From: Bacillota bacterium
Lineage (GTDB): Bacteria; Sysuimicrobiota; Sysuimicrobiia; Sysuimicrobiales; Segetimicrobiaceae
Length of the DNA: 64,000 nucleotides
Direction: 5' to 3'
Assembly (NCBI GenBank): GCA_021324975.1
Contig: JAJPIA010000139.1
Span: 1-64,000 of the forward strand
In this document: in pieces, positions 23,868 to 33,360 of the stretch
Layout of the letters: each line of letters begins with the position of its first letter
Position numbering within the stretch: position 1 is the first letter of the stretch
Notes under the pieces: model-generated
Databases searched by the model: none
The model's input: the letters and a program-made list of their open reading frames with translations, nothing else
What the model was told of the DNA's origin: nothing
Position numbers and translations under genes: made by a program

Positions 23868-24209
23868 GTGCGTGACTCGCCGCGCATGCTGGAAAAGGAA
23901 ATCCCCATTTTTGCCTGGGGACGGCGAGCCGCGGTGGAACCGTGTTCAACGTGGACTATAACGTGCCGATCGGGTGTGCCGGGGTACTTGTGTGTCCGGG
24001 CGATATCATGCTGGGCGACGACGACGGTATGGTGGTGATCCCATCTCACGATGGGGGCAGAGGTTGTTGACGCCGTCTTGTTGCACGAGGATCGTGAAGA
24101 TTACATTCGCGTGATGCTCGCGCGTGGGGTCGCGCTCGATGGTCTTTATCCGATGGGAGCGGACACGGAAAAGAGCTTCCTCGAATGGCGCGAGGGGCGC
24201 GGGAGGTAG
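23868..24209 (+). pseudogene. RraA-family (HMG/CHA aldolase-like) C-terminal remnant
   Basis: Three successive frames carry the family: RDSPRMLEKEIPIFAWG, then VFNVDYNVPIGCAGVLVCPG with DIMLGDDDGMVVIPSH, then EVVDAVLLHEDREDYIRVML to GLYPMG and FLEWREGRGR before TAG 24207. This is the second half of an RraA-like protein with two frameshifts and no N-terminal half. It ends just before the converging APC-permease stop. Confidence 0.75.
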
Positions 24210-24221
24210 GCGGACAGAGCT

Positions 24222-25715
24222 CTATTCACGGGGCAACTCCGCCGCCACTTGCGCAAGACTCACTCCATGACGCTCCGCGCGCGCGTGTGCCCCCACGTAG
24301 ATCGCCGCGCCGATCGCCGCGGCGATCACGCCCTGAAATATCGGTTGGAACACCGCCGCGGTATGCGGCACGATGGCGGCGTTGCGCAACAGGACGATGG
24401 AGACGACGAGCGCGGCCACGGCGGCCACCACGACCCCTGAGCCCGCACCGACCCCTTCAGCCCACGCAACTCCGCGGAACCGGCGATTATAGTGAAGGTT
24501 CAACGCCCCCACGGCCACGACGCCGAGGACGATCAGGATAACCATTGCGCGGATCACGATCGCAATGGCCCACCCAACAAGCGCGGACTGCAACATGAAC
24601 ACTGTCGCCAGCGCGGCGGTCAGCCGGAGCGCGGCGTCCGGCGCCCGTGCGCGCGACGTGCGGAGAAACGCTTGCGAGAACAGCCCATCCTGAGCCCACG
24701 CGAACACGAGGCGCGAGCACACAAGCATTTGCGGCACCGCGGTTTTGGCGACGATCAACGCAACGGCCAGTGACAGCAGTACGCCGAGTACGGATGGGGC
24801 GGTCAAGCTGATCAGGCCCGGCGCGGTAGCAAGACCGGCTTGGTGACCTTGGATCAACGCGACGACTGCCCACCAGGGCGCGGCGTGAAAAAGCGCGGCA
24901 ACCACCAGAGTGTACAGCACCAGTGCGGAAAGCCATCCTAAAAACAAACCGAGCGGGACTGTCCGGGCGGCATCGCGCGCCTCGCCGCCGAGGGCGGGGG
25001 CGCCATTCAAACCCCCGTACGCTGCCACCAGCAGGCCGGTCACGGCAAGAAACGCCCCCAGGGACGGGGCGGGTGCCTTGTCAGGTGGCCCGATCACAAG
25101 ACCCGTCTTGGCCTGGGCCAAGCGAACAAAGTGCTCGGGCGAGGTTCCGAACCCGTACCCGATGATCAGGAGCGCGGACGCGGCGATAATCCAGAAGAAG
25201 ATCGTCACAAGGGCGCCATAAAAACCGACACCGGAAGCATGCGCCCAGTAGATCGCCCAGATCAGCGCAGCCCCGAGGAGGATATGGCCGGCCGGCGTAA
25301 GGAACACCGCACCCGCCGGGATGCCGGCGGACTTGAGCGCTTGCCCCAGAAACGTACCAAATGCGAACGCGATGAATCCCATCGCCGCCGTGAGCGACAC
25401 CCAATTGAGGAAGTCCAGCACGAAGCTCACGGGCAGGCTCAAACTGCGTCCAATCCACACATATACTGAGCCTGCTCGAGGAGCGTATCGCGAGAACCGC
25501 ATGTACAGATAGACTTTCGGAATCAGGACGATGCCCGCGGCGAGCATGGCCCAAGGCACCAGGCCTTGCACCAGTGGGTAGACGCTCAACGCTTGTGTCG
25601 CAGCGAAGTTGACCGTCACGCCGTACTCGTGCGCCAGGGCCGAGGCCATGATCACGAACACCCCGACGGCTTTGGCCAAGCGATATTGCTGGCCGGGCTG
25701 TGACGCGATAGCCAT
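24222..25715 (-). CDS. APC-family amino-acid permease
   Basis: The 497-aa protein has about 12 helices. The APC pattern is clear: NWVSLTAAMGFIAFAFGTFL, AYGGLNGAPALGGEARDAAR (the 'E' loop of helix 6) and QMLVCSRLVFAWAQDGLF (the 'SR-L-A-ARDG' motif of helix 8). The start at 25715 (MAIASQPGQ) follows GGGGGG-AGCT. It is the last gene of the long 38-24 kb minus-strand block, next to a threonine-synthase-like enzyme, and probably moves an amino acid or related amine. Confidence 0.87.
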   Translation of the reverse strand: MAIASQPGQQYRLAKAVGVFVIMASALAHEYGVTVNFAATQALSVYPLVQGLVPWAMLAAGIVLIPKVYLYMRFSRYAPRAGSVYVWIGRSLSLPVSFVLDFLNWVSLTAAMGFIAFAFGTFLGQALKSAGIPAGAVFLTPAGHILLGAALIWAIYWAHASGVGFYGALVTIFFWIIAASALLIIGYGFGTSPEHFVRLAQAKTGLVIGPPDKAPAPSLGAFLAVTGLLVAAYGGLNGAPALGGEARDAARTVPLGLFLGWLSALVLYTLVVAALFHAAPWWAVVALIQGHQAGLATAPGLISLTAPSVLGVLLSLAVALIVAKTAVPQMLVCSRLVFAWAQDGLFSQAFLRTSRARAPDAALRLTAALATVFMLQSALVGWAIAIVIRAMVILIVLGVVAVGALNLHYNRRFRGVAWAEGVGAGSGVVVAAVAALVVSIVLLRNAAIVPHTAAVFQPIFQGVIAAAIGAAIYVGAHARAERHGVSLAQVAAELPRE

Positions 25716-25743
25716 AGCTCCCCCCAAGAGAAGACGTCGCGGC

Positions 25744-26997
25744 TTACGTCGTTGCGGGTGTGACGCGGGCGCGCGGCTTCGGGAATCCGTCGAGCACGAT
25801 CTCCTCGTCGGCGTGCACGATTGGGAGTTCGTCCCTGACGAGGTGCGGGTAGCGCATGCCCGTGGCGGTGTTGAAGGCCACCACCGTGTCGTGTGGCCCG
25901 ATCGCCCCGGATTCACGGAGGCGAATCGCCGCCGCCACCGTCATCGCTCCTTCAGGAGACACGTAGAGACCCTCTTCGAGCGCGAGGCGGTGCTGCATCG
26001 CGAGCGTCTCCGGGTCATCGACGGCCACGCCCGTGCCACCGGAGGCGCGGATCGCTTTGAGAATGAGCCAATCGGCAAACGCCTTTGCGACCTTCACCCC
26101 AGGCACGATGGTGTTCATCCCCTCCCAGGGTTCGCACGCCTCGGTTCCGTTACGGATTGCGCGGACAATCGGCGCACACCCGGCTGCCTGGACGGCTACG
26201 AGGCGCGGGCGTTTCGACCCGATCCATCCGACAGCCTCAAGCTCCTCGAACGCTTTCCACATCCCGATCAGCCCAACGCCTCCGCCGGTCGGATACAAGA
26301 CAACGTCCGGAAGCTCCCACCCAAATTGCTCCGCCAACTCGAACCCCATGGTCTTCTTTCCTTCGACCCGAAACGGCTCTTGCAGGGCCACGATCGGCGT
26401 CCACCCATTGCGTTCCGCGGCACGCTGGCTCATGCGGAATAGGTCAGTAGTCGTCCCGTCGATCAGCACGACATGAGCCCCGGTGACGACGCAATCCTTG
26501 CGGGCGATCATCGGCGCATCGCTCACCGGCATGGTGACGACGATCTCGAGGCCCGCACGTGCGCCATACGCGGCCCAAGCCGAGCCTCCGCTCCCCACGG
26601 TTGGCACTATCAGCCGGTTGATGCCGAGCGCCCGCGCCTTCGACACGCCAACCGCCGCCCCGCGTGCTTTGAACACCCCCGTGGGGTTGCGGCCCTCGTC
26701 CTTCACGAACAGCCGCGGTAACCCGCACGCGGGCCCCACGAGGGCCAATGGGACGATCGGCGTATAGCCTTCGCCCATCGTCACGACGGACTCATCTCGG
26801 CCGAAGGGCATAAGCTCGCGGTACCGCCACATGGTTGGGGAACGGTGTGTTACGGACTCGCGCGGCACCTCGGCGCGGATTCGCGCGAGATCGTATCGCG
26901 CGAATAGGCTGCGACCGCAGGTGCACACCCCGAGCCATCGATCTGTCGGGTGCGTTCGTCCGCACGCGGTGCACTCAAGGTGCGTGTAGTAGCTCAC
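25744..26997 (-). CDS. threonine-synthase-like PLP enzyme (fold type II)
   Basis: The 417-aa protein is taken from GTG 26997. An N-terminal zinc ribbon (C9, C12, C25, C27) is followed by the PLP domain with the catalytic lysine K110 in NPTGVFKARGAAVGVSKA and the phosphate loop PTGGGVGLIGMWKAF. The usual 'GSFKDR' is here GVFKAR. Threonine synthases make Thr from O-phosphohomoserine, but in a catabolic cluster it might instead be a dehydratase or lyase on another hydroxy-amino acid. Confidence 0.85.
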   Translation of the reverse strand: MSYYTHLECTACGRTHPTDRWLGVCTCGRSLFARYDLARIRAEVPRESVTHRSPTMWRYRELMPFGRDESVVTMGEGYTPIVPLALVGPACGLPRLFVKDEGRNPTGVFKARGAAVGVSKARALGINRLIVPTVGSGGSAWAAYGARAGLEIVVTMPVSDAPMIARKDCVVTGAHVVLIDGTTTDLFRMSQRAAERNGWTPIVALQEPFRVEGKKTMGFELAEQFGWELPDVVLYPTGGGVGLIGMWKAFEELEAVGWIGSKRPRLVAVQAAGCAPIVRAIRNGTEACEPWEGMNTIVPGVKVAKAFADWLILKAIRASGGTGVAVDDPETLAMQHRLALEEGLYVSPEGAMTVAAAIRLRESGAIGPHDTVVAFNTATGMRYPHLVRDELPIVHADEEIVLDGFPKPRARVTPATT

Positions 26998-27207
26998 GTG
27001 ACCCACCCCTCCGTCCCTCGTCCGCGTTTGAGGCCTCGCCGCTCTTGTGACCCGCGTCCACGGACCCCCCGGGCGCAGCACCCTCTCGGCGAAATAACGT
27101 TCACGCTGAGCGATCCGGCCCCCCTAAATCAACCGTAGCATGCGTGAGCGCGCTTGAAGCACCCCACGGCGCTGAGGCCGACGAGCCTAGCAGTTCGCGG
27201 CGGCTCC

Positions 27208-28236
27208 TCACCCTCCCTGGACCTCCAGTGTGCATCCACGACGCACGGATTCCACAAGGGCCTCCGCCACCGCAGCTACCCGCAGGCCGTCGATGCCGGT
27301 GGCTGCGATCGCCTTCGGCGAGTGTGGTCCCGCCGCCACGGCCGCGCTAACCTGGTCCAGCTCGGAGACGAGCATGTCAATTCGTGGAAACGTCCGCACC
27401 GTCTCGCTCGCACCGTCGTTGACGATCAACGACGATTGCGCGTCGTTCGAGAGTACGCCGCGGCAAACAAGCCGACCACGCGTGCCGCAGGCCTCGAGCG
27501 TATCATCCGAGCCCGGAACGAGCCGGCTGCACAACAGATGGGCAGTGGCGCCGCACGACAGTCTTCCAAACGCGGCGACCGTGTCGTCGACGGGGCGGTC
27601 GGGCCGGAACACGTCACTCGCGCCGGCGACGACCTCGAACTCGGCGCCGGCGACGAAACGGATGAGGTCGATCAAGTGCACGCCGCGTGCCGTGAGCACC
27701 GCGCCACCTGACGATGCGGGATCGAGTCGCCAACCCGTGTCCGGCTCGCGGTAGGCCGCCCATGTGGCCGATACCGAGACGAGGTCGCCGAGGCGGCCTG
27801 ACCGGATGAGATCTCTCATCTGTTGGTGGGCGTCGTGAAACCGCAGATGAAACCCGACATGCAACGAGACCCCCGCGGCCTGGCACGCGGATACGATGTC
27901 CATGGCCTCGGGCAGCGTGAGGGCCATCGGCTTTTCGACGAATACATGTTTTCGCGCCCGGGCCGCGCTGATTGCCTGCGTCGAGTGCAGGCTGTGCGGT
28001 GTCGCAAGACCGACGAGATCGACTTGCGGGTCGGCGAGGGCGGCTTCGTACGTTTCGTAGGCCCGTACTCCATACTCGGCCGCGACCGCATGCCGCACTT
28101 CCGGGTCCCGTGTGAAGACGCCGACGATGCGCGCGCGGGGCGCCCGCGCGAGGGCCGGCAGCAGCCGCCCGCGCGCAAACCGTCCGAGCCCGATCACGGC
28201 CCAGCGGGCGCACCGCCCTGACGCGGCGGCGGTCAC
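27208..28236 (-). CDS. Gfo/Idh/MocA-family oxidoreductase
   Basis: The 342-aa protein has an N-terminal Rossmann GLGRFARG motif, the catalytic VFVEKPMALTLPEAMDIV (EKP) and the C-terminal substrate half with HLIDLIRFVAGAEF. It reads with GSGxG-type NAD(P) binding. Its ATG overlaps the aminotransferase stop (28233-28236). Substrates in this family are usually sugars, cyclitols or imines. In this cluster an imino acid or carbinolamine would make sense, but that is inference. Confidence 0.88.
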   Translation of the reverse strand: MTAAASGRCARWAVIGLGRFARGRLLPALARAPRARIVGVFTRDPEVRHAVAAEYGVRAYETYEAALADPQVDLVGLATPHSLHSTQAISAARARKHVFVEKPMALTLPEAMDIVSACQAAGVSLHVGFHLRFHDAHQQMRDLIRSGRLGDLVSVSATWAAYREPDTGWRLDPASSGGAVLTARGVHLIDLIRFVAGAEFEVVAGASDVFRPDRPVDDTVAAFGRLSCGATAHLLCSRLVPGSDDTLEACGTRGRLVCRGVLSNDAQSSLIVNDGASETVRTFPRIDMLVSELDQVSAAVAAGPHSPKAIAATGIDGLRVAAVAEALVESVRRGCTLEVQGG

Positions 28237-29396
28237 GGATGGACCACGCGGCGCATCCGGTCCAACCCTTCGCCGAGCACATCCTCCGGCAGCACCAGCG
28301 ACACCCGCACGAAGCCCTCCGCCTCGCGGCCAAAGTAACTGCCGGGATACAGAAAGACGTTCTCGCGTTCGAGAAGCGTGATCGCGAATTGCTCGGATGT
28401 CATCCCGGACGCGCGGATGTCGACGAGCACGTAGAAAGCGCCGTCGGGCGGCACGCAGGAGATCCCGTGCGCCTTGAGGTGCCGGAGCACGAACTCGCGC
28501 CGAGCCGCGAAGATCACCAGCCGCTCCCGCAGGATATCCTGCGGCCCCCGCAGCGCCGCCATAGCCGCGTGCTGGGAGACTGTCGGCGCGCAGATCGTGA
28601 GCGCGTGCCGCAGCGTCAGCATCTGGCCGACGACGGCCGCGGACGCCACCAAGTACCCGACGCGCCAGCCGGTCATCGAGTACGTTTTGGAAAAGCCGTT
28701 GATGGTAATCGTACGGTCGCGCATCCCCGGCAGCGATGCGACGCTGAAGGCGCGGCCCCGATAGATCAGCGCCTCGTAGAGCTCATCCGACACGACGAAG
28801 AGCCCGTGCCGCTCCGCGATGGCCGCGACGCTGCGCAGCGCGTCCGGATCGTACACTGCGCCCGAGGGATTGTTTGGCGTCACGACCATCACGGCACGGG
28901 TGCGGGGCGTGATGCGGCGCTCGACCTCATCGGGATCCAGGCGAAACCCCCGCTCCGGCCGGGTCGGCACCGGTACCAGCACGCCGCCCGCGTACCCGAT
29001 CATCGGCGCGTACGCATTGTAGTAGGGATCGGGAAGGAGGACCTCGTCGCCCGGGTCGAGCAACGCGTAGAAGGTCAAAAATACGGCCTCCTGGGTGCCC
29101 GTCGTGACGAGGACGTCCGTCTGCGGGTCCGCCACGATGCCGTTCTCGCGCCGAAGCTTCTCGGCAATGGCCTGTCGGAGATCGAGAAGGCCCCGCACCG
29201 GCGTGTAGCGCGTCAGGCCCTTTGCGATCGCCTCGTGGGCTGCAGCGAGCACGTGCGGCGGCGCCGGGAGGTCCGGATCCCCGCGACCGAGTGCAATGGC
29301 CCCGGGACGGCGCTGAAACATCTCGAGCAGGACGTTGCCGCCGGGAGCGCCGACGCTCCGCAACCGTTTGGAAACCGTCGGGACGGCAACCATCAT
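28233..29396 (-). CDS. class I/II PLP aminotransferase
   Basis: The 387-aa protein has GTQEAVFLTFYALLDPGDEV, PNNPSGAVYDP, DELYEALIYRG, and the PLP lysine in TINGFSKTYSMTGWRVGY. This is the AspC/PatA-like branch. The start (ATG 29396) overlaps the preceding stop as ATGA, and an extra ATG follows at once. It transfers amino groups between an amino acid and a 2-oxo acid. Coupling to the M29-like and DapA-like genes suggests a common substrate. Confidence 0.9.
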   Translation of the reverse strand: MMVAVPTVSKRLRSVGAPGGNVLLEMFQRRPGAIALGRGDPDLPAPPHVLAAAHEAIAKGLTRYTPVRGLLDLRQAIAEKLRRENGIVADPQTDVLVTTGTQEAVFLTFYALLDPGDEVLLPDPYYNAYAPMIGYAGGVLVPVPTRPERGFRLDPDEVERRITPRTRAVMVVTPNNPSGAVYDPDALRSVAAIAERHGLFVVSDELYEALIYRGRAFSVASLPGMRDRTITINGFSKTYSMTGWRVGYLVASAAVVGQMLTLRHALTICAPTVSQHAAMAALRGPQDILRERLVIFAARREFVLRHLKAHGISCVPPDGAFYVLVDIRASGMTSEQFAITLLERENVFLYPGSYFGREAEGFVRVSLVLPEDVLGEGLDRMRRVVHP

Positions 29397-30361
29397 ATCA
29401 GGATCCGGCCGTCGCGAATCACGCACTCGTCGTCGAGCCACAGTGACGCCCCGGCGATCACGATGTCCGAGTGCGTGGTCGCGCGGATGGTGCTGCCGAA
29501 CGTCCGACCCTCCCCGAGCCCCAGGTGGACCGCGCCGGCCGCGCCCTCGTTCTCCGCGTTGTTGCCGCGGCCCAGCCGGGCGCGGGGGTTGAGGCCGATG
29601 CCGAGCTCGACGACGCGAAACACGTTGGGATCGCCGTGCCGCTCCACCGCCGCCTGCCAGCGGGCGCCGTCGGCCCCCGGCACGGGACGCTGGATCGTGC
29701 CGGCCCGAAATGTGGCCAGAAACGGCTCGGTGACGGCGCCGCCGGGCACGAGCGCCCCGTTCACCCAGACCTCGCCGTCCGCATGGTCTTCGTGCGGCCC
29801 GACGTTCACCTCCAGGCAGGGCGGCGAGGCGAAGGTCCCCGCTTCCACGCACAGGCCGGGATTGCTGCTCACCTTCCGCCCCTCGATCGGGATGAGCATC
29901 ACCGCCCCCCTGCCGCTCTCGAGCCGGGCGACTTTGCTCCCACTGAGCCGCGCCGCGAGCCGGCCGGCCCGCCGCGCGATCTCATCGTAGTCCACGTCGA
30001 GGACGCCGGACTCGAACGTGTCCTCGGACGACTGATTGAGGCTGAGGATGCGCACGCCGCGCGCACTCGCTTCGGTGCGCGCGCGAGTGTGGGTCATCGA
30101 GAACGTCACCGGCATAATGGCGGCATCGACCGAGGCCAGCGCCGCGGCCACCGCGCGCGGCGGCTCCTCCGCCGCCTTGCTGCGCGGCCTCATCACGAGC
30201 AGCACAGGGTCGGCGCGGGCCTCGCGAACGGCGTCCACGACGACGCCGGCGAGCGGTCGCGTGTTGTCGTCAACCACGACCGCGATTTCCTCGCCCGGCC
30301 TGAGGCGCAACGCCCGGTTGGTCAGGGCCAGCGCGGACCGCATCGCGCGGGCTTGGTCCAT
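29393..30361 (-). CDS. M29 aminopeptidase / NicX-like metal enzyme
   Basis: The 322-aa protein lacks a leader. It resembles AmpS/PepS aminopeptidases and the related 2,5-dihydroxypyridine dioxygenase family: SMTHTRARTEASARGVRILS, the metal-site C terminus NAENEGAAGAVHLGLGEG, and TTHSDIVI with H and D ligands. GGAGG precedes ATG 30361. In these families the same fold either removes N-terminal residues or cleaves an N-heterocyclic ring. I cannot choose from sequence alone. Confidence 0.75.
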   Translation of the reverse strand: MDQARAMRSALALTNRALRLRPGEEIAVVVDDNTRPLAGVVVDAVREARADPVLLVMRPRSKAAEEPPRAVAAALASVDAAIMPVTFSMTHTRARTEASARGVRILSLNQSSEDTFESGVLDVDYDEIARRAGRLAARLSGSKVARLESGRGAVMLIPIEGRKVSSNPGLCVEAGTFASPPCLEVNVGPHEDHADGEVWVNGALVPGGAVTEPFLATFRAGTIQRPVPGADGARWQAAVERHGDPNVFRVVELGIGLNPRARLGRGNNAENEGAAGAVHLGLGEGRTFGSTIRATTHSDIVIAGASLWLDDECVIRDGRILI

Positions 30362-30375
30362 GTCGGCATCCCCTC

Positions 30376-31266
30376 CTACGTAAGCCCAGCCTCGGTCAGA
30401 TACGTCCGAATCCGCTGCTTGAGCACCGGCGAAATGTCGCTGAGCGGCGGCCGCGGCAGGCCGGCCGGCATCCCGAGTTCGCGCATCGCCGCCTTGACCG
30501 CCGAGTGGTACTTGCGATCGCCCCGAAGGACGTGCAGCAGGCCGAACAGTTTGGCGTTCCACCGCCGGGCGTCCGGCAGATCGCCGCGCTGGAAGGCGTC
30601 GTAGATGTTGAGCGTCAACTTGGGCACGAAGTTGGACGGCGTCAAGATCCCGCCCGTCACGCCGAGCGCGAGGCTCGCTAGGAACAGGTCCGCCTCGCCC
30701 GCGAGGACCGCAAAGCCTTCGTGCGCGCCGTTGATGACGTCCGTCGTTGCCTCGAGGTTCTTGCCGCTCTCTTTCATGGCCACGATGTTGGGGACGGCGG
30801 AGAGCCGGACCATCGTCTGCGGCTCGATGACCGTCCCCGTGCGCCCCGGCTGGTTGTACACGACCACGCCGATCGAGACCGCCGACGCCGCCTCGCGGAC
30901 GTAGGCCTCGATTTCGTCCTGCGTCGGCCCCACCACCAGCGGCGGCGCCAGCATGACGGCATCCGCGCCCGCCCGCTCGAGGCCCCGCGCCAGCTCCAGC
31001 ATCCGGGCCCGGTTGATGTGTCCCGTGTAGGCGATTAACGGCACACGCCCTTGAACGGCCTCGACCGCGCGCCGCGTGATTTCCAGCCGCTCCTCGTCCG
31101 CGAGGCTCGCGTATTCGCCGGCCGTCGCCCCAATCAGCAACCCGTGCACGCCCTGCTGCACCAACCAGTCGAGGTGGCGCGTCAAGGCATCGTAGTTCAC
31201 CGAAAAATCGCCGGCGAACGGCGTGATGGACGAGACGATGAGCCCGCGCAGTTGAGGCTGTTTCAT
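30376..31266 (-). CDS. DapA/NanA-family aldolase (dihydrodipicolinate-synthase-like)
   Basis: The 296-aa TIM barrel has the GATAGE oxo-acid loop (residues 46-51), Y137 in VVVYNQPGRTG and the Schiff-base lysine K165 in IVAMKESGKN. Family members add or cleave pyruvate-type aldols. In a catabolic operon a lyase on a 4-hydroxy-2-oxo acid is likelier than lysine synthesis. Its start overlaps the stop of the PLP gene upstream (ATGA). Confidence 0.9.
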   Translation of the reverse strand: MKQPQLRGLIVSSITPFAGDFSVNYDALTRHLDWLVQQGVHGLLIGATAGEYASLADEERLEITRRAVEAVQGRVPLIAYTGHINRARMLELARGLERAGADAVMLAPPLVVGPTQDEIEAYVREAASAVSIGVVVYNQPGRTGTVIEPQTMVRLSAVPNIVAMKESGKNLEATTDVINGAHEGFAVLAGEADLFLASLALGVTGGILTPSNFVPKLTLNIYDAFQRGDLPDARRWNAKLFGLLHVLRGDRKYHSAVKAAMRELGMPAGLPRPPLSDISPVLKQRIRTYLTEAGLT

Positions 31267-32399
31267 CGGTAGACCTCCCGCCGGATGCGGCGGCGTCTGG
31301 ACCGCCGCGTCGTCTTGAATTCGGTGCCGCGAGCACGCGGCGACGGACGAGCGGCGCGGTCGATCCGCGGCGCGACGAACGCGTGATGGAGGATGCGGCG
31401 GCTTGCGAGCTCGCGCTCGTACGCAAAGACCGTCGGCGCGCCGCCCGTCTGCACGAAGACCAGCGGCCGCCCGTTCGAACTCGGCCCGCCGCGGCGCAGG
31501 AGGGCTGCCATGGCGTGCCCGGTGTAGACCGGGTCCAGATACACGCCTTCCTGCGCCGCCACAAACCGGAGGGCGGCGATGGTCTCGCGGTCCACTTCGC
31601 CGTAGACGCCGGACCCGTCCGCGAGCAAGGCGATGTCGCTCTCCTGCGGAACGGCGTCCACGCCGAGCGCCGCGGCCGCGGCGGCGGCAAACCCCTTGAC
31701 CTGCTCCCTCGCACCTTCGCCGCGCCCGCGCGGCGGCACGCCGAACACTCGGCACCGTCTTCCAGCGGCGACCGCGCCCAGCAACAGCCCGGCGCAGGTG
31801 GGCCCGCCGGAACCCACCACCACGTCCGCCTCGCAGACGCCCACGGCCTCACACTGCCCTGCTAGCTCCACGAAGGCCTCCGCGTAGGCAACCGCGCTGA
31901 GGACGCGGCTTTCATGCGTCTGTGTCATGATCTGCGGCCGGCGGCCGGCGCGGGCCAGATGGTCCGCAAGGCGCCGGCACGCCGCCAGCACGCCCTCGTA
32001 GCTACCGGCCGACGTGAACCGCACCCGGGCTCCGGCCAGATCCAGCAGCAGCACGTTGCCCTGCGGCTCGTAGCCTTTGGTCACGTCGAGCACCACGTGT
32101 GTCGGAATGCCGAGGGCGGCGCCGGCAGCGGCGACCTGCGCCGGGTGGTTGGACTGCGCGTAGCCGCCGGCCACGAACGTATCCGCGCCGCGGGCCACCG
32201 CGTCGCCGGCGGTGAATCGGAGAATGCGGATCTTGCTGCCGCCCAGCGCGAGTCCGGCCAAGTCGTCGCGCTTGAAGTACACCGGCCGGCCGAAGTGCCG
32301 GGAGAGCCGGCGCATCGCCTGCAGCGGCGTCGGCACGATGCCGATCGGGGCGCGCGAATACTGGCCCAGGCTCTCTTTCAATCGGTCGAATGGCCCCAT
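31263..32399 (-). CDS. D-cysteine desulfhydrase / ACC-deaminase-family PLP enzyme
   Basis: The 378-aa fold-type-II PLP enzyme has VYFKRDDLAGLALGGSKIR with the PLP lysine, YAQSNHPAQVAAAGAALG, VVVGSGGPTCAGLLLGA and the late VYTGHAMAALL and VFVQTGGAP. It acts by beta- or gamma-elimination on D-cysteine or ACC-like substrates. About 40 C-terminal residues are unusually basic. It is placed between the Dpp-type permease and the DapA-like lyase. Confidence 0.88.
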   Translation of the reverse strand: MGPFDRLKESLGQYSRAPIGIVPTPLQAMRRLSRHFGRPVYFKRDDLAGLALGGSKIRILRFTAGDAVARGADTFVAGGYAQSNHPAQVAAAGAALGIPTHVVLDVTKGYEPQGNVLLLDLAGARVRFTSAGSYEGVLAACRRLADHLARAGRRPQIMTQTHESRVLSAVAYAEAFVELAGQCEAVGVCEADVVVGSGGPTCAGLLLGAVAAGRRCRVFGVPPRGRGEGAREQVKGFAAAAAAALGVDAVPQESDIALLADGSGVYGEVDRETIAALRFVAAQEGVYLDPVYTGHAMAALLRRGGPSSNGRPLVFVQTGGAPTVFAYERELASRRILHHAFVAPRIDRAARPSPRARGTEFKTTRRSRRRRIRREVYR

Positions 32400-32406
32400 C
32401 GATTTC

Positions 32407-33348
32407 CTACCGGTCGCGCAGCCGCGGATCGACGGCGTCCCGGATGCCGTCGCCGACGAGGTTCAGCGCCACGACCAGCGTGAGTAAGGCGAGCCCAGGA
32501 AACGTCCCGAGCCACCACTGGTGCAAGTAGTTGCGGCCCGTCGCAATCATGGAGCCCCACTCCGGCAGCTCGGGCGGCGGCCCGAGCCCGAGGAAGCTCA
32601 GCGACGCGAACACGAGGATCGCCTGTCCCACATCCAGCGTGCCGAGCACAAGGGTCGGCGACATCGCATTCGGCAGCACGTGCCGGAATAAGACCCGGGC
32701 CGGCGACACGCCGAGGGAGCGAGCGGCGTCGATGTACTCGCGCTCGCGCACCGAAAGCACGGTCCCGCGGGTCAGCCGCGCGTACGACGGCCACCACGCG
32801 ATCATGATGGCAATGACGGCGTCCCGGACGCCCGGTCCCAACGCCGCGGTGATGACCATCGCCATGATCACGGTCGGAAAGGCCAGCATGATGTCCGTGG
32901 CCCGCATCAGCGCCTCGTCCGCGGGACCGCCGAGGAACCCGGCAAAACCGCCGACGAGGGTCCCCAGCACCACGGCGAGCGACACTGAAATCACGCCGAC
33001 GGGAATCGAGATGCGGGCCCCGTAGATCACGCGGCTCAGCACGTCGCGCCCCACCGTGTCCGTGCCGGCCCAGTGGGTCCAACTCGGCGGGGTGAGCCGG
33101 TGCACGATGTCCTGCTGGAGCGGAGCGTACGGCGCGACCAGCGGCGCGCCGGCCGCGAGCAGCAGCCACGCCGCCACCATCAGGGCCGCCGCAGCCGTCA
33201 GCGGGGACGCCGTCAGCGCGCGGACGAGGTACCCAGCGAGGCGCCGCCGCCCGGTCCGTGTGCGCCCGGCGGCGCCCGGCATCGGCCGCACTCCCCGGAC
33301 AGAGTCCGTGGGCACTTCCGCCCTGCCCGGTGTGAGCGCCGGCCTCAT
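32407..33348 (-). CDS. dipeptide/oligopeptide-type ABC permease (DppC-like)
   Basis: The 313-aa protein with 6 helices has HWAGTDTVGRDVLSRVIYGA (the DppC GTD-xGRD motif), the EAA loop YIDAARSLGVSPARVLFRHV LPN-type sequence and the end NLVGDGIRDAVDPRLRDR. It pairs with the DppB-like gene upstream. No ATP-binding subunit is present anywhere in the block. Confidence 0.92.
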   Translation of the reverse strand: MRPALTPGRAEVPTDSVRGVRPMPGAAGRTRTGRRRLAGYLVRALTASPLTAAAALMVAAWLLLAAGAPLVAPYAPLQQDIVHRLTPPSWTHWAGTDTVGRDVLSRVIYGARISIPVGVISVSLAVVLGTLVGGFAGFLGGPADEALMRATDIMLAFPTVIMAMVITAALGPGVRDAVIAIMIAWWPSYARLTRGTVLSVREREYIDAARSLGVSPARVLFRHVLPNAMSPTLVLGTLDVGQAILVFASLSFLGLGPPPELPEWGSMIATGRNYLHQWWLGTFPGLALLTLVVALNLVGDGIRDAVDPRLRDR

Positions 33349-33360
33349 CGCCGCCGCGCC

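Noticed and set aside
28239-29990. Long plus-strand open frame (583 codons) opposite the aminotransferase and M29-like genes
   Set aside because: Same reason: antisense shadow of high-GC coding sequence; no motif, no ribosome-binding site.
29393-31852. Apparent 819-residue protein spanning the M29, DapA and PLP genes
   Set aside because: Only the last 322 residues are real; the rest is a shadow of the DapA-like and PLP genes in another frame.
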